Below, one piece after another: positions 1 to 11,460 of a DNA stretch of 32,130 nucleotides. The stretch is taken from contig JAPKYT010000029.1 in the NCBI GenBank assembly GCA_026394155.1, positions 1 through 32,130 on the forward strand. The letters are read 5' to 3'. Every line of letters begins with the position of its first letter. The stretch's first letter is position 1. The DNA is from a bacterium. GTDB lineage: Bacteria; Electryoneota; RPQS01. A program made the translations under genes and the position numbers. The notes under the pieces are model-generated. The model saw only the letters and a list, made by a program, of their open reading frames with translations. It was not told the DNA's origin and did not search any database.

Positions 1-349
1 GATTAGCGATGGTCTGTGCCTGAACGCCTTTGGTAGCGTCAACCAGCAAAATGGCGCTCTCAACTGCGGCTAAGGACCGGGAAACCTCATAGGAAAAATC
101 CACGTGCCCCGGAGTGTCAATCAGATTGAGAATGTACTCCCCACCGTCGGCAGGCTCGTAGATCATGGTGATCGGATGCATCTTGATGGTGATGCCGCGC
201 TCTTGCTCGAGGTCCATCGAGTCGAGCACCTGCTTGTGCATTTGCCGCGGTTCGAGGGTATGCGTCAGCTCCAGCAGCCGGTCCGCCAGCGTGGACTTGC
301 CGTGGTCAATGTGGGCGACGATACAGAAATTGCGGATTCGTTCCAGCAT
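1..349 (-). CDS. lepA: Elongation factor 4 (LepA), N-terminal part, cut by window edge
   Basis: LepA is a ribosome-associated translational GTPase (back-translocase/EF4). The visible 116 residues begin [20 protein letters not shown], which contains the P-loop (G1) AHIDHGKS. They continue with the switch I region ERGITIK (G2) and DTPGHVDF (G3), followed by [12 protein letters not shown], all classic for LepA rather than EF-G or TypA. The reading frame is open to base 1, so the rest of the gene lies outside the window. The ATG at 347-349 sits 7 bases after the stop of the PspC gene, so it is the last visible gene of a long operon. Identification is very secure; the only limit is the missing C-terminus. 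Confidence 0.96.
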   Translation of the reverse strand, partial: MLERIRNFCIVAHIDHGKSTLADRLLELTHTLEPRQMHKQVLDSMDLEQERGITIKMHPITMIYEPADGGEYILNLIDTPGHVDFSYEVSRSLAAVESAILLVDATKGVQAQTIAN

Positions 350-356
350 CCGATAC

Positions 357-836
357 CTACGGTGTCAAGTCTTCCGGCGCCCTGTCGGAGAGCGGCATGA
401 CGATCCAGAGAAGCAGGTAAATGAGAATCCCCGCGCCGAAAGCGAGGATGAGCGCGATCCACAGCAGGCGCACCATGGTCGGGTCCACTCCGAAGTACGC
501 TCCCAAGCCGTTGCAGACGCCCGCGAGCTTGCGTCCTTGGTGAATGCGAACCAGCCTCCGTTGCGGGCGGTTCGCGGATTCCGGCTGATCTTGGAACGGC
601 CGGTCATTCGCACCCATTTGCTGGTCATGCTCATCGGGTCTCTCAAGCGGAACGATGATCCACGCTAACACGTAAAGTGCGACACCACCGACGCCAGCGG
701 ACAGCACGGTGAGCGTCACCCACGCGACCCGGACCAGAACCACGTCCCAACCCAGATACGAAGCCAGACCGCCGCAGATTCCTCCGAACACGCGGTCGCG
801 GCGCGATCGCGTCAAGCGATTGAGTGCCTGTTGCAT
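357..836 (-). CDS. Tandem PspC-domain membrane protein
   Basis: A 159-residue protein with two PspC domains (about residues 7-64 and 98-149). Each has the family pattern of a short basic start, a glycine-rich [12 protein letters not shown] or [13 protein letters not shown] segment, and a hydrophobic helix ending in WIIVPL or WIVMPL. The domains are joined by a polar linker of about 33 residues. PspC proteins are inner-membrane partners in phage-shock-type envelope stress responses, but many PspC-domain proteins have no tested role and no pspA or pspB is nearby. The frame is open 29 codons further upstream, but the ATG at 836 has a good GGGAGG Shine-Dalgarno and lies one base after the greA stop, so it is preferred. 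Confidence 0.88.
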   Translation of the reverse strand: MQQALNRLTRSRRDRVFGGICGGLASYLGWDVVLVRVAWVTLTVLSAGVGGVALYVLAWIIVPLERPDEHDQQMGANDRPFQDQPESANRPQRRLVRIHQGRKLAGVCNGLGAYFGVDPTMVRLLWIALILAFGAGILIYLLLWIVMPLSDRAPEDLTP

Positions 837-837
837 G

Positions 838-1344
838 TCAGCCTCCCGGAGCTTGGATCGGCAGAATTTCCAGAATCGTCCACGAGACGGTGCCCGCAGG
901 CACCTGAATCTCCACCATCTCACCCACCTTCCGCCCCATCAATCCCTGCCCGACCGGTGACTGGTGACTGATCCGTCCTTCGGCCGGATCGGCCTCCGCG
1001 GGAGACACCAGAGTGAATTCACGCTCCACGTTCTTGGAGTGGTCGAGGATTCGAACGCGCGTCAGAATGCGCACCTGATCGGTCTTCACGCTGGTCTCGT
1101 CGGTGAGAACCGCCGAATGAAGAGTGTTTTCCAGCTGCATGATCTTCTGGTCAATGCGGAGCAGCTCTTCGCGTGCAGCGTGGTACTCCGCATTCTCCGA
1201 CAAGTCACCCTGCGAGCGCGCCGAAGCCAATTGCTTGACCATCGCAGGACGCTTCTGGTTCCGCCACTCATCGAGCTCGGTCAGAAGCTTCTCCATGCCG
1301 CCCCGTGTGATGTAATGCCGTTCCAAACTGCCTCCACCGCTCAT
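838..1344 (-). CDS. greA: Transcription elongation factor GreA
   Basis: GreA enters the secondary channel of RNA polymerase and stimulates cleavage of backtracked RNA. The 168-residue protein has the N-terminal coiled-coil with the catalytic-tip motif ARSQGDLSENAEYHAAREE (about residues 42-60), including the acidic D and E residues. A C-terminal FKBP-like domain follows and ends near GQGLMGRKVGEMVEIQVPAG. Length fits the family (about 158 residues) with a short N-terminal extension. The ATG at 1344 overlaps the amidase stop by four bases (ATGA), indicating translational coupling. An internal Met at 1296 is a possible shorter start. Confidence 0.95.
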   Translation of the reverse strand: MSGGGSLERHYITRGGMEKLLTELDEWRNQKRPAMVKQLASARSQGDLSENAEYHAAREELLRIDQKIMQLENTLHSAVLTDETSVKTDQVRILTRVRILDHSKNVEREFTLVSPAEADPAEGRISHQSPVGQGLMGRKVGEMVEIQVPAGTVSWTILEILPIQAPGG

Positions 1345-2792
1345 GGAATCTCGAAGTATTCACGTACTCCGCGCGCCAGCCCCTTGGCCAGTTTGCGTAA
1401 GAAATCATCTGATCTCAGCAACCGCTCTTCCGGCGGATAGATGAGGTACGCCACTTCCACCAGCACGGCGGGACACTCGGTGGGACGCGCCAGAGCCAGA
1501 TTGCCATACCACAGCCCGTCGTCGCGGAGCGCCGCCGCCTTCAGCAGATGGCAATGAATCACCTCGGCGGCCGCGCGGGAATGCGGCTGATAATAGTAGG
1601 TCGCCGATCCGTTGCGCGTCAGGGGGTTCTCGCCGTCGGGAAGCGCGTTGGCGTGCAGACTCAAGAGTAAGTCCGCCTGCGCCTGACGCGCCAGATCAGT
1701 CCGCTCATAGAGTCCGAGATCATCGTCACTGCGGCGCGTCAACATGACGTTGGCTCCGCTCCGTTTCAACTCTTTTTCGAGAAGGAGTGCCAGACGCAGG
1801 ACGACGTCCTTCTCCTTAGTGCCGAGCGGACCGACGGCGCCGGTTGCGCTGCCGCCGTGACCGGGGTCCAGCACGACGGTCTTGCCTTTCAACCCTCTGC
1901 CAGTGGATGACGCGCCGCGGAGCAGGACACGAAGACTGTCATTCACGTAAGCGATGCTGTACCCGTGCGAGAATGCCCGTTTGCCCAAGAGGCGCAGGAC
2001 GACGCCTTCGGGTTGCTGCGTCCACGTGATCTGACTCAGCAGCGGATCATCCAGTTCGTAACGGACGCGGTTTAGCGCCGCCTTGGTGTCGAAGAGCGTC
2101 ACTTGCAGCGTCGTTCCGGCGTCCACAAGCTCGGCAAACCACGGCACGGTTCGGTCGAGAGCCAACACACATTCCGAGAAGCCGCTCGGCGAACGGCAAT
2201 ATCCATCGCGAAGCATCGCCGGAGGCAACTGCGAATCCTGCTCCACGGCGACCCAACGCTCGTCCACCGCAGCTTGAAGTCCGTCGCCGAGCCGAACCGT
2301 AAAGAACCCTGACTGATGATCCGTGGCCACCATGCGGCAACCGAGTTCCGGAAAAACGAAGTAGCTTCCAGCGGGGACGGTGCAAATCTGCGCATTCGTC
2401 GCCGCGATCTTCACCACCCGCGGAGAAAACGGCGCGGCCGATGTGTCCACGGACTTGGTAGTCCGGGCAAAAGCGTAGGGGAAACGGAGCGTCGCGGAGT
2501 CGCCGCCCACAGCTTGAAAACGCAGAAGCCATTCCTCGGGTTCCGGATGCCGCCTGATCGGAAGCCATGCGAGGAACGCGCCTTCCGAAGTCAGCGCAAC
2601 CGTGCGCCCGTTGATGACGAGTTCTCCCCTCGGCGGCAGCACGCGGCCGAGGAGAAACGTTGAGTCGAGAGCGGCGTCGTACTCGATGACCGCTCCAAGA
2701 CTGTCCGTTCTCGGATAGACGAGCACAATCTCCGCGCCAAATGCCGGTGAGATCAAAGCCGCCAGCAGGGTGAGAATCAGTAGTCGCCTCAT
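1341..2792 (-). CDS. N-acetylmuramoyl-L-alanine amidase (Amidase_3), secreted
   Basis: A zinc amidase that cuts the bond between MurNAc and L-Ala of peptidoglycan. The 483-residue protein starts with a signal peptide (residues 1-19, cleavage near AFGA). A roughly 280-residue N-terminal half of beta-rich, AMIN/SH3-like character follows; I cannot assign it firmly. The Amidase_3 domain spans about residues 303-480, with zinc and catalytic residues visible: H312 in DPGHGG, E327 in KEKDV, H380 in SLHAN and E446 in VEVAYL. It acts in the periplasm, probably in cell separation or wall remodelling. The start overlaps the coaX stop by four bases, and its own stop overlaps greA. Confidence 0.92.
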   Translation of the reverse strand: MRRLLILTLLAALISPAFGAEIVLVYPRTDSLGAVIEYDAALDSTFLLGRVLPPRGELVINGRTVALTSEGAFLAWLPIRRHPEPEEWLLRFQAVGGDSATLRFPYAFARTTKSVDTSAAPFSPRVVKIAATNAQICTVPAGSYFVFPELGCRMVATDHQSGFFTVRLGDGLQAAVDERWVAVEQDSQLPPAMLRDGYCRSPSGFSECVLALDRTVPWFAELVDAGTTLQVTLFDTKAALNRVRYELDDPLLSQITWTQQPEGVVLRLLGKRAFSHGYSIAYVNDSLRVLLRGASSTGRGLKGKTVVLDPGHGGSATGAVGPLGTKEKDVVLRLALLLEKELKRSGANVMLTRRSDDDLGLYERTDLARQAQADLLLSLHANALPDGENPLTRNGSATYYYQPHSRAAAEVIHCHLLKAAALRDDGLWYGNLALARPTECPAVLVEVAYLIYPPEERLLRSDDFLRKLAKGLARGVREYFEIP

Positions 2793-3559
2793 TGCTGATC
2801 CGTCACCAGCCGGATGCCTTCCAGCACCAGATTGGGTTCAATGTTCTCCATGCGCCGGCAGTGAGGCTGGAGAATCTCGGCGAAACCGCCGGTGGTCACC
2901 ACCGTCACCGGCGCCTTGAGCTCGCGCTCGATTTTCTCCACCATGCCGTCAATCATGAGGGCGGCTCCGTAGAGCACGCCGGACTGAATTGCCTCTTCCG
3001 TGTTGCGGCCCACGACGGACGACGGAAACACGGTCTCCACTCTCGGCAAGAGAGCCGCCTTTCCGTGCAGCGCTTCAATGCCCGTCTGCAGACCGGGGGC
3101 GATGATTCCACCGCGGTAGACACCATCTTCGCCCACCACATCGAACACCGTGGCCGTTCCGACGTCCACCACCACCAACGGCGCTCGGTACTTGGCGACG
3201 GCTGCTACCGCACCGCAGAGACGATCCGCGCCTACCGATGATGGAGGGTCGTAGTCCACCCGCATCGAACGCACGCAATCCACGCTGATAATGAGCGGTC
3301 GAATCCCCAAACGCTCCGCACTCATGCGACTGTAAGCGAAGGTTAGTTCCGGCACGACCGAGGCAATGGAAACGGCGGTGAGCTTGAGGTCGTCCGTCCG
3401 ACCGTTACGGAGAAACTGCATAATCATTACCCACAGTTCGTCTCCCGTGCGCGGCACGCGCGTGGCAATGCACCAACGCTCGCGGAGCTCGCTGCCGTCG
3501 AAGAGCCCGAGAGTGGTGTGAGTGTTGCCGGCGTCCACCGCCAGCAGCCGTCGTGTCAT
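2789..3559 (-). CDS. coaX: Type III pantothenate kinase
   Basis: CoaX phosphorylates pantothenate in the first step of coenzyme A synthesis and is an ASKHA-fold enzyme needing a monovalent cation. The 256 residues show the N-terminal phosphate-binding motif LAVDAGNTHTTLGLF. They also show the substrate motif SSVGADRL near residue 110 and the second nucleotide motif VVVDVGTATVFD near residue 130. Length matches the family. It lies between birA and the amidase with four-base overlaps at both ends; the birA-coaX pairing is common in bacteria. Confidence 0.95.
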   Translation of the reverse strand: MTRRLLAVDAGNTHTTLGLFDGSELRERWCIATRVPRTGDELWVMIMQFLRNGRTDDLKLTAVSIASVVPELTFAYSRMSAERLGIRPLIISVDCVRSMRVDYDPPSSVGADRLCGAVAAVAKYRAPLVVVDVGTATVFDVVGEDGVYRGGIIAPGLQTGIEALHGKAALLPRVETVFPSSVVGRNTEEAIQSGVLYGAALMIDGMVEKIERELKAPVTVVTTGGFAEILQPHCRRMENIEPNLVLEGIRLVTDQQ

Positions 3560-4337
3560 GAGTCCGTATCTCCGCTGGAGAATTCGTGAATCACGCCCGT
3601 TTCATCGGCGAGCCGGAGTTGTCCGCCCGCGCCGAGCCCTGCAAAGCGGCCGGAGAAAACCGACTCGCCCTCACGTCGAATGAGAGCCACACCGCGCGCC
3701 GGACCGTGCCGCTCCCAGTTTCCGCGGATCACCTCGAACCGCTGCTCGAGGTAATCATCGAACAGCTCCTCCCAACGGTGCAAGACGGCGGCCAGCAGAA
3801 TCTCACGCTGCGGAGCATCGCCCGTCTCCGCCAGAATGGACGTTGCACACCCCTGCAACTCAAGCGGAAAGTCGGAAGGATCGGTGGACACGTTGACACC
3901 CACGCCAAGAACGGACGCCCCATTCTCTCCTGCGCCGGCTCGCTGCCCCAGAATACCCGCCACCTTGCGGCCGTTCAACAGAACATCGTTGGGCCACTTC
4001 ACGCGAACGCGTCGCCCGAATCCCACAGAACCGCTGAGTACGTCGGCCAGCGCCACCGCGGGAAGCAAGTTGAGCAGTCCTGAATTCTCTCCTTCCACCG
4101 GATGCCGCAACATCACCGAAAAGAGCAAGGCAGTTCCCGGCGCGTCATGCCACACGCGTTGATAGCGCCCGCGCCCCGTGCTCTGATGATCCGCCGCCAC
4201 GACAGCGCCCGACATGGTGAAACGCTCGTGATTCTCGGCCATCCAACGATTGGTCGAGTCAAGTTCCTCAAACCAAACGAACTCGCGTCCGAAGCGGCGT
4301 GTGGTGAGATGCCGTTCAAAGAACTTTGTGTCCCAAC

Positions 4338-4341
<4 letters not shown>
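3556..4341 (-). CDS. birA: Biotin-[acetyl-CoA-carboxylase] ligase, monofunctional
   Basis: Forms biotinyl-AMP and attaches biotin to carrier proteins such as AccB. The 261-residue protein has the ligase motif GRGRYQRVW (residues 56-64), the KWPND motif (115-119) with the catalytic lysine region, and the small C-terminal beta domain. There is no N-terminal winged-helix domain, so this is the class I enzyme without repressor function. The frame extends 23 codons upstream, but the ATG at 4341 forms an ATGA overlap with the mutase stop and starts directly before the ligase domain, so it is preferred. Biotin transfer fits accA and acyl-CoA enzymes in the same operon. Confidence 0.93.
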
Positions 4342-6035
<1,694 letters not shown>

Positions 6036-6070
6036 TCGCCAACACCTGCAACTTGAGAGACTCTCTTCGC

Positions 6071-8995
6071 TCAGGCCGGCTGCGCGGTCGAAGCCGCCAG
6101 TGCAGCTCGAAGATCAATCCGTACGGGCACGCGCACCGCACCGACGTTGACTCGATCATAGACAAGATACCCCTGCCGCAGCGCATACCGCAGAAGATCG
6201 CGCGTGATTTCCACGTCGTGCTTGCAGTAGTCGGCCACGCGCTCGAACTCGCCGGCTTTGAACCACGCCAGCGACTGCAATCCGTCCGCGGACTTGGCCG
6301 TGCCGAGCGTGCCCTGCGCAAGTGCGTCCAGCTTGAGCCGCTTGCCGGCACCGCGTTCGACGACCTCTAACAGATCCAGGGTCGGCAGGCCATGGAGATT
6401 CTCGAACGTGTAGCCGCGCAGAACTTCGTAGTCAAAACGCCGAATGTTGAAGCCCACCACCAAATCGGCGCTCTTCAAATGCGCCAGCAGGTCCGCGATC
6501 CGCGACTCATCGTAAACTTCCACGCGATCGCTCAAACTGTCCCACACCACCGCCACCGCCACCCGCATCTGCCTTGCCTCGTTCCATCCTCCCACTTCTT
6601 CCGCCGAGCGCTGCGTCTCAAGATCGAAAACCAGCACTCGTTTGTCCGGTGGAATCTGTTGCGGCTGCCAGGCCTCCGGAACGGCGGCGGAGTACGAGGT
6701 TGACGCGGCATGTTCCGGGAGCACAGTATTCGGCTCCGTAACAAGTGTCGTGCCAAACAGCAGCGCGCGCAGAACGAAGACGGCGGCAGTCTTGTCGAGC
6801 GGTTTGTTCCCGGACCCGCACTTGGGCGACTGAATGCACGAAGGACACCCCTCCGAACACGGACACTGTTCGATGAGTTCGAGGGTGCGCGTCAGCAGAT
6901 CGGCGATGCAGTCGTACACGCGCTCGGCGATGCCCACCCCGCCGGGAAAACCGTCGTAGAAGAAGACCGCTCCGCCGTCAAGCTGCGGGTGCCGCGTGAA
7001 GCTGATGCCGCCCACGTCGTTGCGGTCGCAGAGAGCAAAGAGCGGAATGAGCGAAATGGCCGCGTGCTCCACCGCGTGAATGCCGCCCATGAAATGCAGA
7101 TCCTCGCGGGCTGCCGCCTCGCCCAGAGCGGTGGGAATTTCGATCCATGCGCTCGAAGTCACGTAACTCTGCGGCGGCAGGTTCAGCGGCTCGACCGACA
7201 ATAACTCTTGTGTGTAGATGCGCCGCCGCTCGTAACTGTGGAAGGTCTCGGTGACCTTCACTTTTCCGGTATGCACCGTGAAAGAGTGTACGGATTTGTG
7301 CCAACGGTCGTCTATGATCTCCGTCTGCTTGTCCGAGCGCACCATGGTGTAGAAGGACGCCGAAGTCGGGCGCACGCGGACGCGCTTTTTCTCCAGATCG
7401 AGCTCCCGCACCAGATACTGCTCTCCGCGATGCAGATAGATGGCCCCTTCGTGGCACTCGCGGAAGACGGCGCCGCCGGAGATTTCGCCCATCGGCTTGT
7501 GCTCATCGTCGGCAAACACCTCAAACGTTCCCCCCACGTTCCGCAGGCTCACGCGGCTGTGCGGACGACTGGGTCCCGGAAACCACTGTTCGCCGGCCGC
7601 GCTTCGCACCAGAAGTCCTTCGTACTCGAGGTCGCGAATGATCGCCGCGTGCTCGTCCACATCAATGTAGGGATCGGCCTTCATCAGCGGAATCTCGGCC
7701 GCCGCCGCGGGAAGGTGCCCGCGCAGAATCTCCTCATTGGAGCGATTGATGAGCGCGGTCTCGAAAGAGCGGCCCAGCAGCTCGTCAGGATTCGCAAGGA
7801 AATACTGATCCAGCGCATCGGCGCCCGCCACCAGAAAGATCGCGCTCTCCTCGCCGCGCCGTCCCACGCGGCCGGCCCGCTGCCACAGCGACATCACGCT
7901 CCCCGGATAGCCGGCCAGAATGCAGACGTCCAAACCGCCGATGTCAATTCCCAGTTCGAGTGCGCTGGTGGAGACCACACCGAGAAGATCGCCGGAAGCC
8001 ATGCGCCGCTCGATTTCGCGGCGTTCCTCGGGCAGAAATCCGGCGCGGTACGAACTCACGCGCGGCGCAAGGTCGGGGCGCGTGTCCATGACGATGCGGT
8101 GAATCACTTCGGTGCTCACGCGCGCCTTAGTGAAAACCAGCGTGCGCAGGCCCGCATCCATCGCCCGCATCAGCAGTTTTGCCACCGCTCCCGTCAAGGA
8201 AGTCTGCGTGTCCAAAAAGACGAGGTGCTTGCCCCCCTGCGGGGCGCCGGATTCGTCCACCAGAGTGAACGGCCGACCGGTCAGAGTCTCCGCCAGCTCG
8301 AGCGGGTTGGCAATGGTCGCCGAAAGACAAATGAACTGCGGATTCGCTCCGTGATAATGGAGCAGCCGCGAGAGTCGCCGGAAGACCTGCAAGACGTGGG
8401 AGCCGAACACGCCGCGATAGACGTGCAGTTCGTCAACCACCACCCACTTCAGCCGCCGGAAGAACTTTTCCCAACCCGGATGAAAGGCCAGAATCCCCTG
8501 ATGCAGCATGTCCGGATTCGAGATGAGAATGTGCGGCGGATTGCGCTTGATCTTGGCGCGCTGCGCGCGGGGCGTGTCGCCGTCGAACACTTCCACCGAG
8601 AGCGGCAGCGTGTCGCGAAGCTTCTCTTGCCATTGGGCGAGCTTGGCGCGCTGATCCTGCTCTAACGCCTTCAGCGGAAACAAGAGCAGCGCGCTGCTTT
8701 CGGGACTTGAAAGCAGCGACTCCAGAATGGGAAGAGAGAAGGCCAGCGTCTTGCCGCTCGCCGTGGGCGTGACCACCAGCACGTTGCTGCCCGCGCGAGC
8801 CGCCTCAACGGCCGAGGTCTGATGAGCGTAAAGCCGCTCGACGCCGAAGCTCCGCAGGGCCTTGACCAAGGGAGGCGACGGCGGCGGATCCAGATCACGG
8901 TAATTCGCGTCGCGCGGCGGCAGGAAAACAGAATGCCGCACGGTGCGGCACAGCTCCGGATCGCTCTCCAGTGTCTGCAGAAACCGCCGAATCAT
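6071..8995 (-). CDS. MrfA/YprA-type DEAD/DEAH helicase fused to MrfB/YprB-like DEDD exonuclease domain
   Basis: A 974-residue SF2 helicase. Motif I is TPTASGKT (about 76-83), motif II is DELH (188-191), motif III is SATIAN (225-230), and motif VI is QRAGRVGRR (372-380). These are followed by the MrfA-type C-terminal (DUF1998-like) region with a cysteine cluster (C711, C713, C717, C720, C726), the Zn/Fe-S site of the YprA/Hrq1 family. After about residue 785 comes an RNase H-like exonuclease domain: FDLET (D791, E793), [10 protein letters not shown] (D855) and YCKHD (Y923, D927), a DEDDy-like pattern. In Bacillus subtilis MrfA and MrfB are separate proteins that repair mitomycin lesions; here both activities appear in one chain. 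ATG at 8995, 27 bases after the epimerase stop. Confidence 0.9.
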   Translation of the reverse strand: MIRRFLQTLESDPELCRTVRHSVFLPPRDANYRDLDPPPSPPLVKALRSFGVERLYAHQTSAVEAARAGSNVLVVTPTASGKTLAFSLPILESLLSSPESSALLLFPLKALEQDQRAKLAQWQEKLRDTLPLSVEVFDGDTPRAQRAKIKRNPPHILISNPDMLHQGILAFHPGWEKFFRRLKWVVVDELHVYRGVFGSHVLQVFRRLSRLLHYHGANPQFICLSATIANPLELAETLTGRPFTLVDESGAPQGGKHLVFLDTQTSLTGAVAKLLMRAMDAGLRTLVFTKARVSTEVIHRIVMDTRPDLAPRVSSYRAGFLPEERREIERRMASGDLLGVVSTSALELGIDIGGLDVCILAGYPGSVMSLWQRAGRVGRRGEESAIFLVAGADALDQYFLANPDELLGRSFETALINRSNEEILRGHLPAAAAEIPLMKADPYIDVDEHAAIIRDLEYEGLLVRSAAGEQWFPGPSRPHSRVSLRNVGGTFEVFADDEHKPMGEISGGAVFRECHEGAIYLHRGEQYLVRELDLEKKRVRVRPTSASFYTMVRSDKQTEIIDDRWHKSVHSFTVHTGKVKVTETFHSYERRRIYTQELLSVEPLNLPPQSYVTSSAWIEIPTALGEAAAREDLHFMGGIHAVEHAAISLIPLFALCDRNDVGGISFTRHPQLDGGAVFFYDGFPGGVGIAERVYDCIADLLTRTLELIEQCPCSEGCPSCIQSPKCGSGNKPLDKTAAVFVLRALLFGTTLVTEPNTVLPEHAASTSYSAAVPEAWQPQQIPPDKRVLVFDLETQRSAEEVGGWNEARQMRVAVAVVWDSLSDRVEVYDESRIADLLAHLKSADLVVGFNIRRFDYEVLRGYTFENLHGLPTLDLLEVVERGAGKRLKLDALAQGTLGTAKSADGLQSLAWFKAGEFERVADYCKHDVEITRDLLRYALRQGYLVYDRVNVGAVRVPVRIDLRAALAASTAQPA

Positions 8996-9022
8996 GCGTG
9001 ATGCCCGCTCGCGGTTTGCCGG

Positions 9023-10003
9023 TCACAGCCATTTCGCCTGACGATATGCGTTGAGCGTGTCACGAATCGTTGCCTCCAGCGGCCACTGACACTCGAATCC
9101 CCAAGCCCGTCGGATCTTCTCGCTCGAACAAACCCATCCCGAAGCGATGATCTCGTCGAGCTTTTCACGACTGAGCAGCGCCGGCTTGCCGCGCCAGCGA
9201 GCAGCTGTCTCGCTGATGACGCTGAGCGCCGTGAGCGCATGCCTGCCCAGACGCAACGGCCGCGCTTGGCGACCGGCGACGCGCGCGATGGCGGCGGACA
9301 GTTCGCTCCAAGTCACCGTCTCGGGATTGGCGACGAAATACACGTCGTTCAGACCGCGCTCCGTTTCGGCGGCCGTGAGCAGCGCGCGCGTCAGGTCACG
9401 GACGCTGATGAAACTGTAACGCTGCGTGCCGGCCCCAAACTGAGGATAGACTCCATACCGCACCACCGCTCGAAAAAGCGCCCGAAACTGTTCATCGCGC
9501 GGACCCAAGACGCTGGGCGGCCGCAGCACAACCCACTCCATGTGCTCCGCATTTTCCCCCAGCAGGCGCTCGCCCTGCAACTTGCTCTGTCCATACGCCG
9601 ACAGCGGATGCGCCTCATCATCCTCGGTCACCGCATCACCGTCCGTGGACGGCCCGGCCGCCGCCTGCGACGAGCACAGCATGAATCGCCGAACGCCTTC
9701 CTGCCGGGCGACAGCCGCGAATTCACCCACGGCCGCACCATTGATACGAAAAAGATCTTCGCGGCGGACTGCTTTCGTCAGGCCTGCGCAATGCACCACG
9801 ACGTCGCAGCCGCGCGCCGCGGCCTTCAGCGACTCCGCGTCATCGAGCCTGCCCACTGCCGTCTCGACGGGCAGGCCGTTCAGCCACGTCAGCCGCGAGG
9901 GATTACGGACCAGCGCTCGAACCGTCCATTGCTGCGCGAGAAACGCTTCGACCGTGTGGCTGCCGATGAACCCCGTACCACCCGTGATGAGAACGCGACG
10001 CAT
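9023..10003 (-). CDS. NAD(P)-dependent extended SDR epimerase/dehydratase
   Basis: A 326-residue extended short-chain dehydrogenase/reductase. The N-terminal Rossmann motif GGTGFIG (residues 8-14), the serine region LCSSQAAAG (about 109-117) and the catalytic YGQSK (Y137, K141) are all present, with VLRPPSVLGP and a substrate-binding C-terminal half. Such proteins act on nucleotide sugars, dihydroflavonol-like compounds or terpenoid/steroid-like substrates; the sequence does not tell which. The start codon shares one base with the stop of the thioesterase gene (TGATG). Possible relevance to glycosylation comes only from the glycosyltransferases upstream in the operon. Confidence 0.85.
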   Translation of the reverse strand: MRRVLITGGTGFIGSHTVEAFLAQQWTVRALVRNPSRLTWLNGLPVETAVGRLDDAESLKAAARGCDVVVHCAGLTKAVRREDLFRINGAAVGEFAAVARQEGVRRFMLCSSQAAAGPSTDGDAVTEDDEAHPLSAYGQSKLQGERLLGENAEHMEWVVLRPPSVLGPRDEQFRALFRAVVRYGVYPQFGAGTQRYSFISVRDLTRALLTAAETERGLNDVYFVANPETVTWSELSAAIARVAGRQARPLRLGRHALTALSVISETAARWRGKPALLSREKLDEIIASGWVCSSEKIRRAWGFECQWPLEATIRDTLNAYRQAKWL

Positions 10004-10410
10004 CAGCCCGTCATCACCAGACTTCGGAGCTCGCGCGGCACGCCGCGCGGCTTGCCGTCGGGTGTGGCAAAGCAGTGAACCGTGTAGCCCTCCGCCAAGA
10101 GTTCTTCATCCGGCTCGCGGATCACGCGGTAGTCGAAGCGCAAGCGCGCCGGAGAGGGAATCGTCAGGCGCGTCTGGATCCGCAGCATATCGTCGTAACG
10201 TGCGCCGCGCAGATAGCGGCAGCCGCTCTCCACCACCGGCAGCCACAACCCCTCGCGCTCGAGCTCCCGATACGGTTTCCATGCGCGGCGGATGAGTTCG
10301 GTGCGGCCGACTTCGAAATAGCCGAAGTAGTTCGCGTAATAGACCCAGCCCATGGCGTCGGTTTCGGCGTAGCGCACGCGGACGGGCGCGCTGTCTTCAA
10401 GCGCCTGCAC
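10003..10410 (-). CDS. YbgC/FadM-type acyl-CoA thioesterase (4HBT hotdog fold)
   Basis: A 135-residue hotdog thioesterase with the hallmark active-site segment VRYAETDAMGWVYYANYFGYFEVGR; D18 matches the catalytic aspartate of 4-hydroxybenzoyl-CoA thioesterases. These enzymes hydrolyse short or branched acyl-CoA (YbgC) or long-chain acyl-CoA (FadM). The frame is open upstream to an ATG at 10452 inside accA. The GTG at 10410 has a clear GGAGAG Shine-Dalgarno seven bases away, lies one base after the accA stop and gives the usual family N-terminus, so I use it. An acyl-CoA role fits its position after accA. Confidence 0.88.
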   Translation of the reverse strand: MQALEDSAPVRVRYAETDAMGWVYYANYFGYFEVGRTELIRRAWKPYRELEREGLWLPVVESGCRYLRGARYDDMLRIQTRLTIPSPARLRFDYRVIREPDEELLAEGYTVHCFATPDGKPRGVPRELRSLVMTG

Positions 10411-10411
10411 G

Positions 10412-11449
10412 TCAGCTCTCCAGCCAGAAGCCCATTCTCTCATACTTGGCATGACGCTGAGCGAGAAGCTCTTCCGTGGTCAGCGGCTTGAGGCGCGCGA
10501 GGCTCGCCAAAATCGCTTCTTTCACGTTCTGCGCGCTTCCATCGGGATCCCGATGCGCCCCTCCCCACGGCTCGGAGATGATACCGTCCACGAGTTTGAG
10601 TTCCACCAGATCGGGCGCGGTCAACTTCAGCGATTCCGCCGCCTGCGGAGCCTGCGACGGGTCGCGGTAGAGAATGGACGCGCACCCCTCGGGCGAAATC
10701 ACCGAGTAGATGGAGTACTCGAGCATAAGCACGTCGTCGGCCACGGCGATCGCCAGCGCTCCACCGGAGCCGCCTTCCCCGATGATCACGGTGACAATCG
10801 GGGTGGGCAGACGGGCCATTTCGTAAATGTTGCGCGCGATGGCCTCGGCCTGTCCCCGCTCTTCGGCGCCAAGGCCGGGATAGGCGCCCGGAGTGTCAAT
10901 GAGCGTAATCACCGGCCGGCGGAACTTGGCGGCCAGTTTCATCAGGCGCAACGCCTTTCGGTAGCCCTCGGGGTTGGTCATGCCGAAATTGCGGAAGAGA
11001 TTCTCCTTGGTGCCGCGGCCTTTTTGATGGCCGATGAGCATGACCTTGTGACCGCCGATTTCGGCAATGCCCGCCACGATGGCATGGTCATCGGCAAAGC
11101 CGCGGTCGCCGTGCAGCTCCAGCCATGAATCACACATACGTTGCACGTAGTCGAGAGTGAACGGCCGCCGCGGGTGCCGGGCGATCTGCACCTTCTGCCA
11201 CGCGGAGAGGCTCCGGTAGACCTCCTCCCGCATGTGCTCCGCCTTCTTCTCCATGCGGTCAATTTCGACCGACAGAGACTTCATTCCCGGCGTCAGCAAA
11301 AGCGTGCGCATCTCGGCGATGCGGCGTTCGAGTTCCACAATCGGCCGTTCGAAGTCCATAACATAGGAGTCGGCAAACGTGCTGCGGGTTGCACCGGAGC
11401 CGCGCTCCTGAAGATTGTCGGCCTTCGCTTCAGCGGTTTGCTTTGCCAT
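10412..11449 (-). CDS. accA: Acetyl-CoA carboxylase carboxyltransferase subunit alpha
   Basis: AccA with AccD transfers the carboxyl group from carboxybiotin to acetyl-CoA, giving malonyl-CoA for fatty acid synthesis. The 345 residues contain the coiled N-terminal region starting MDFERPIVELERRI at residue 31 and RHPRRPFTLDY. The crotonase-fold motifs GHQKGRGTKEN, PVITLIDTPGAYPG, AEERGQAEAIARN and GEGGSGGALAI are also present. It is about 26 residues longer than E. coli AccA because of an extra N-terminal stretch. The ATG at 11449 has an AGAGGA Shine-Dalgarno and is preferred over the internal Met31. accD, accB and accC are not in the window. Confidence 0.95.
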   Translation of the reverse strand: MAKQTAEAKADNLQERGSGATRSTFADSYVMDFERPIVELERRIAEMRTLLLTPGMKSLSVEIDRMEKKAEHMREEVYRSLSAWQKVQIARHPRRPFTLDYVQRMCDSWLELHGDRGFADDHAIVAGIAEIGGHKVMLIGHQKGRGTKENLFRNFGMTNPEGYRKALRLMKLAAKFRRPVITLIDTPGAYPGLGAEERGQAEAIARNIYEMARLPTPIVTVIIGEGGSGGALAIAVADDVLMLEYSIYSVISPEGCASILYRDPSQAPQAAESLKLTAPDLVELKLVDGIISEPWGGAHRDPDGSAQNVKEAILASLARLKPLTTEELLAQRHAKYERMGFWLES

Positions 11450-11460
11450 TCACTCGTCCT

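Noticed and set aside
7208-8665. A 485-codon plus-strand frame opposite the helicase.
   Set aside because: Antisense shadow of the helicase with no recognisable domain or ribosome site.
10411-10452. Longer thioesterase start at an ATG inside accA (10452).
   Set aside because: The GTG at 10410 has a good Shine-Dalgarno, near-zero spacing after the accA stop and the family N-terminus.
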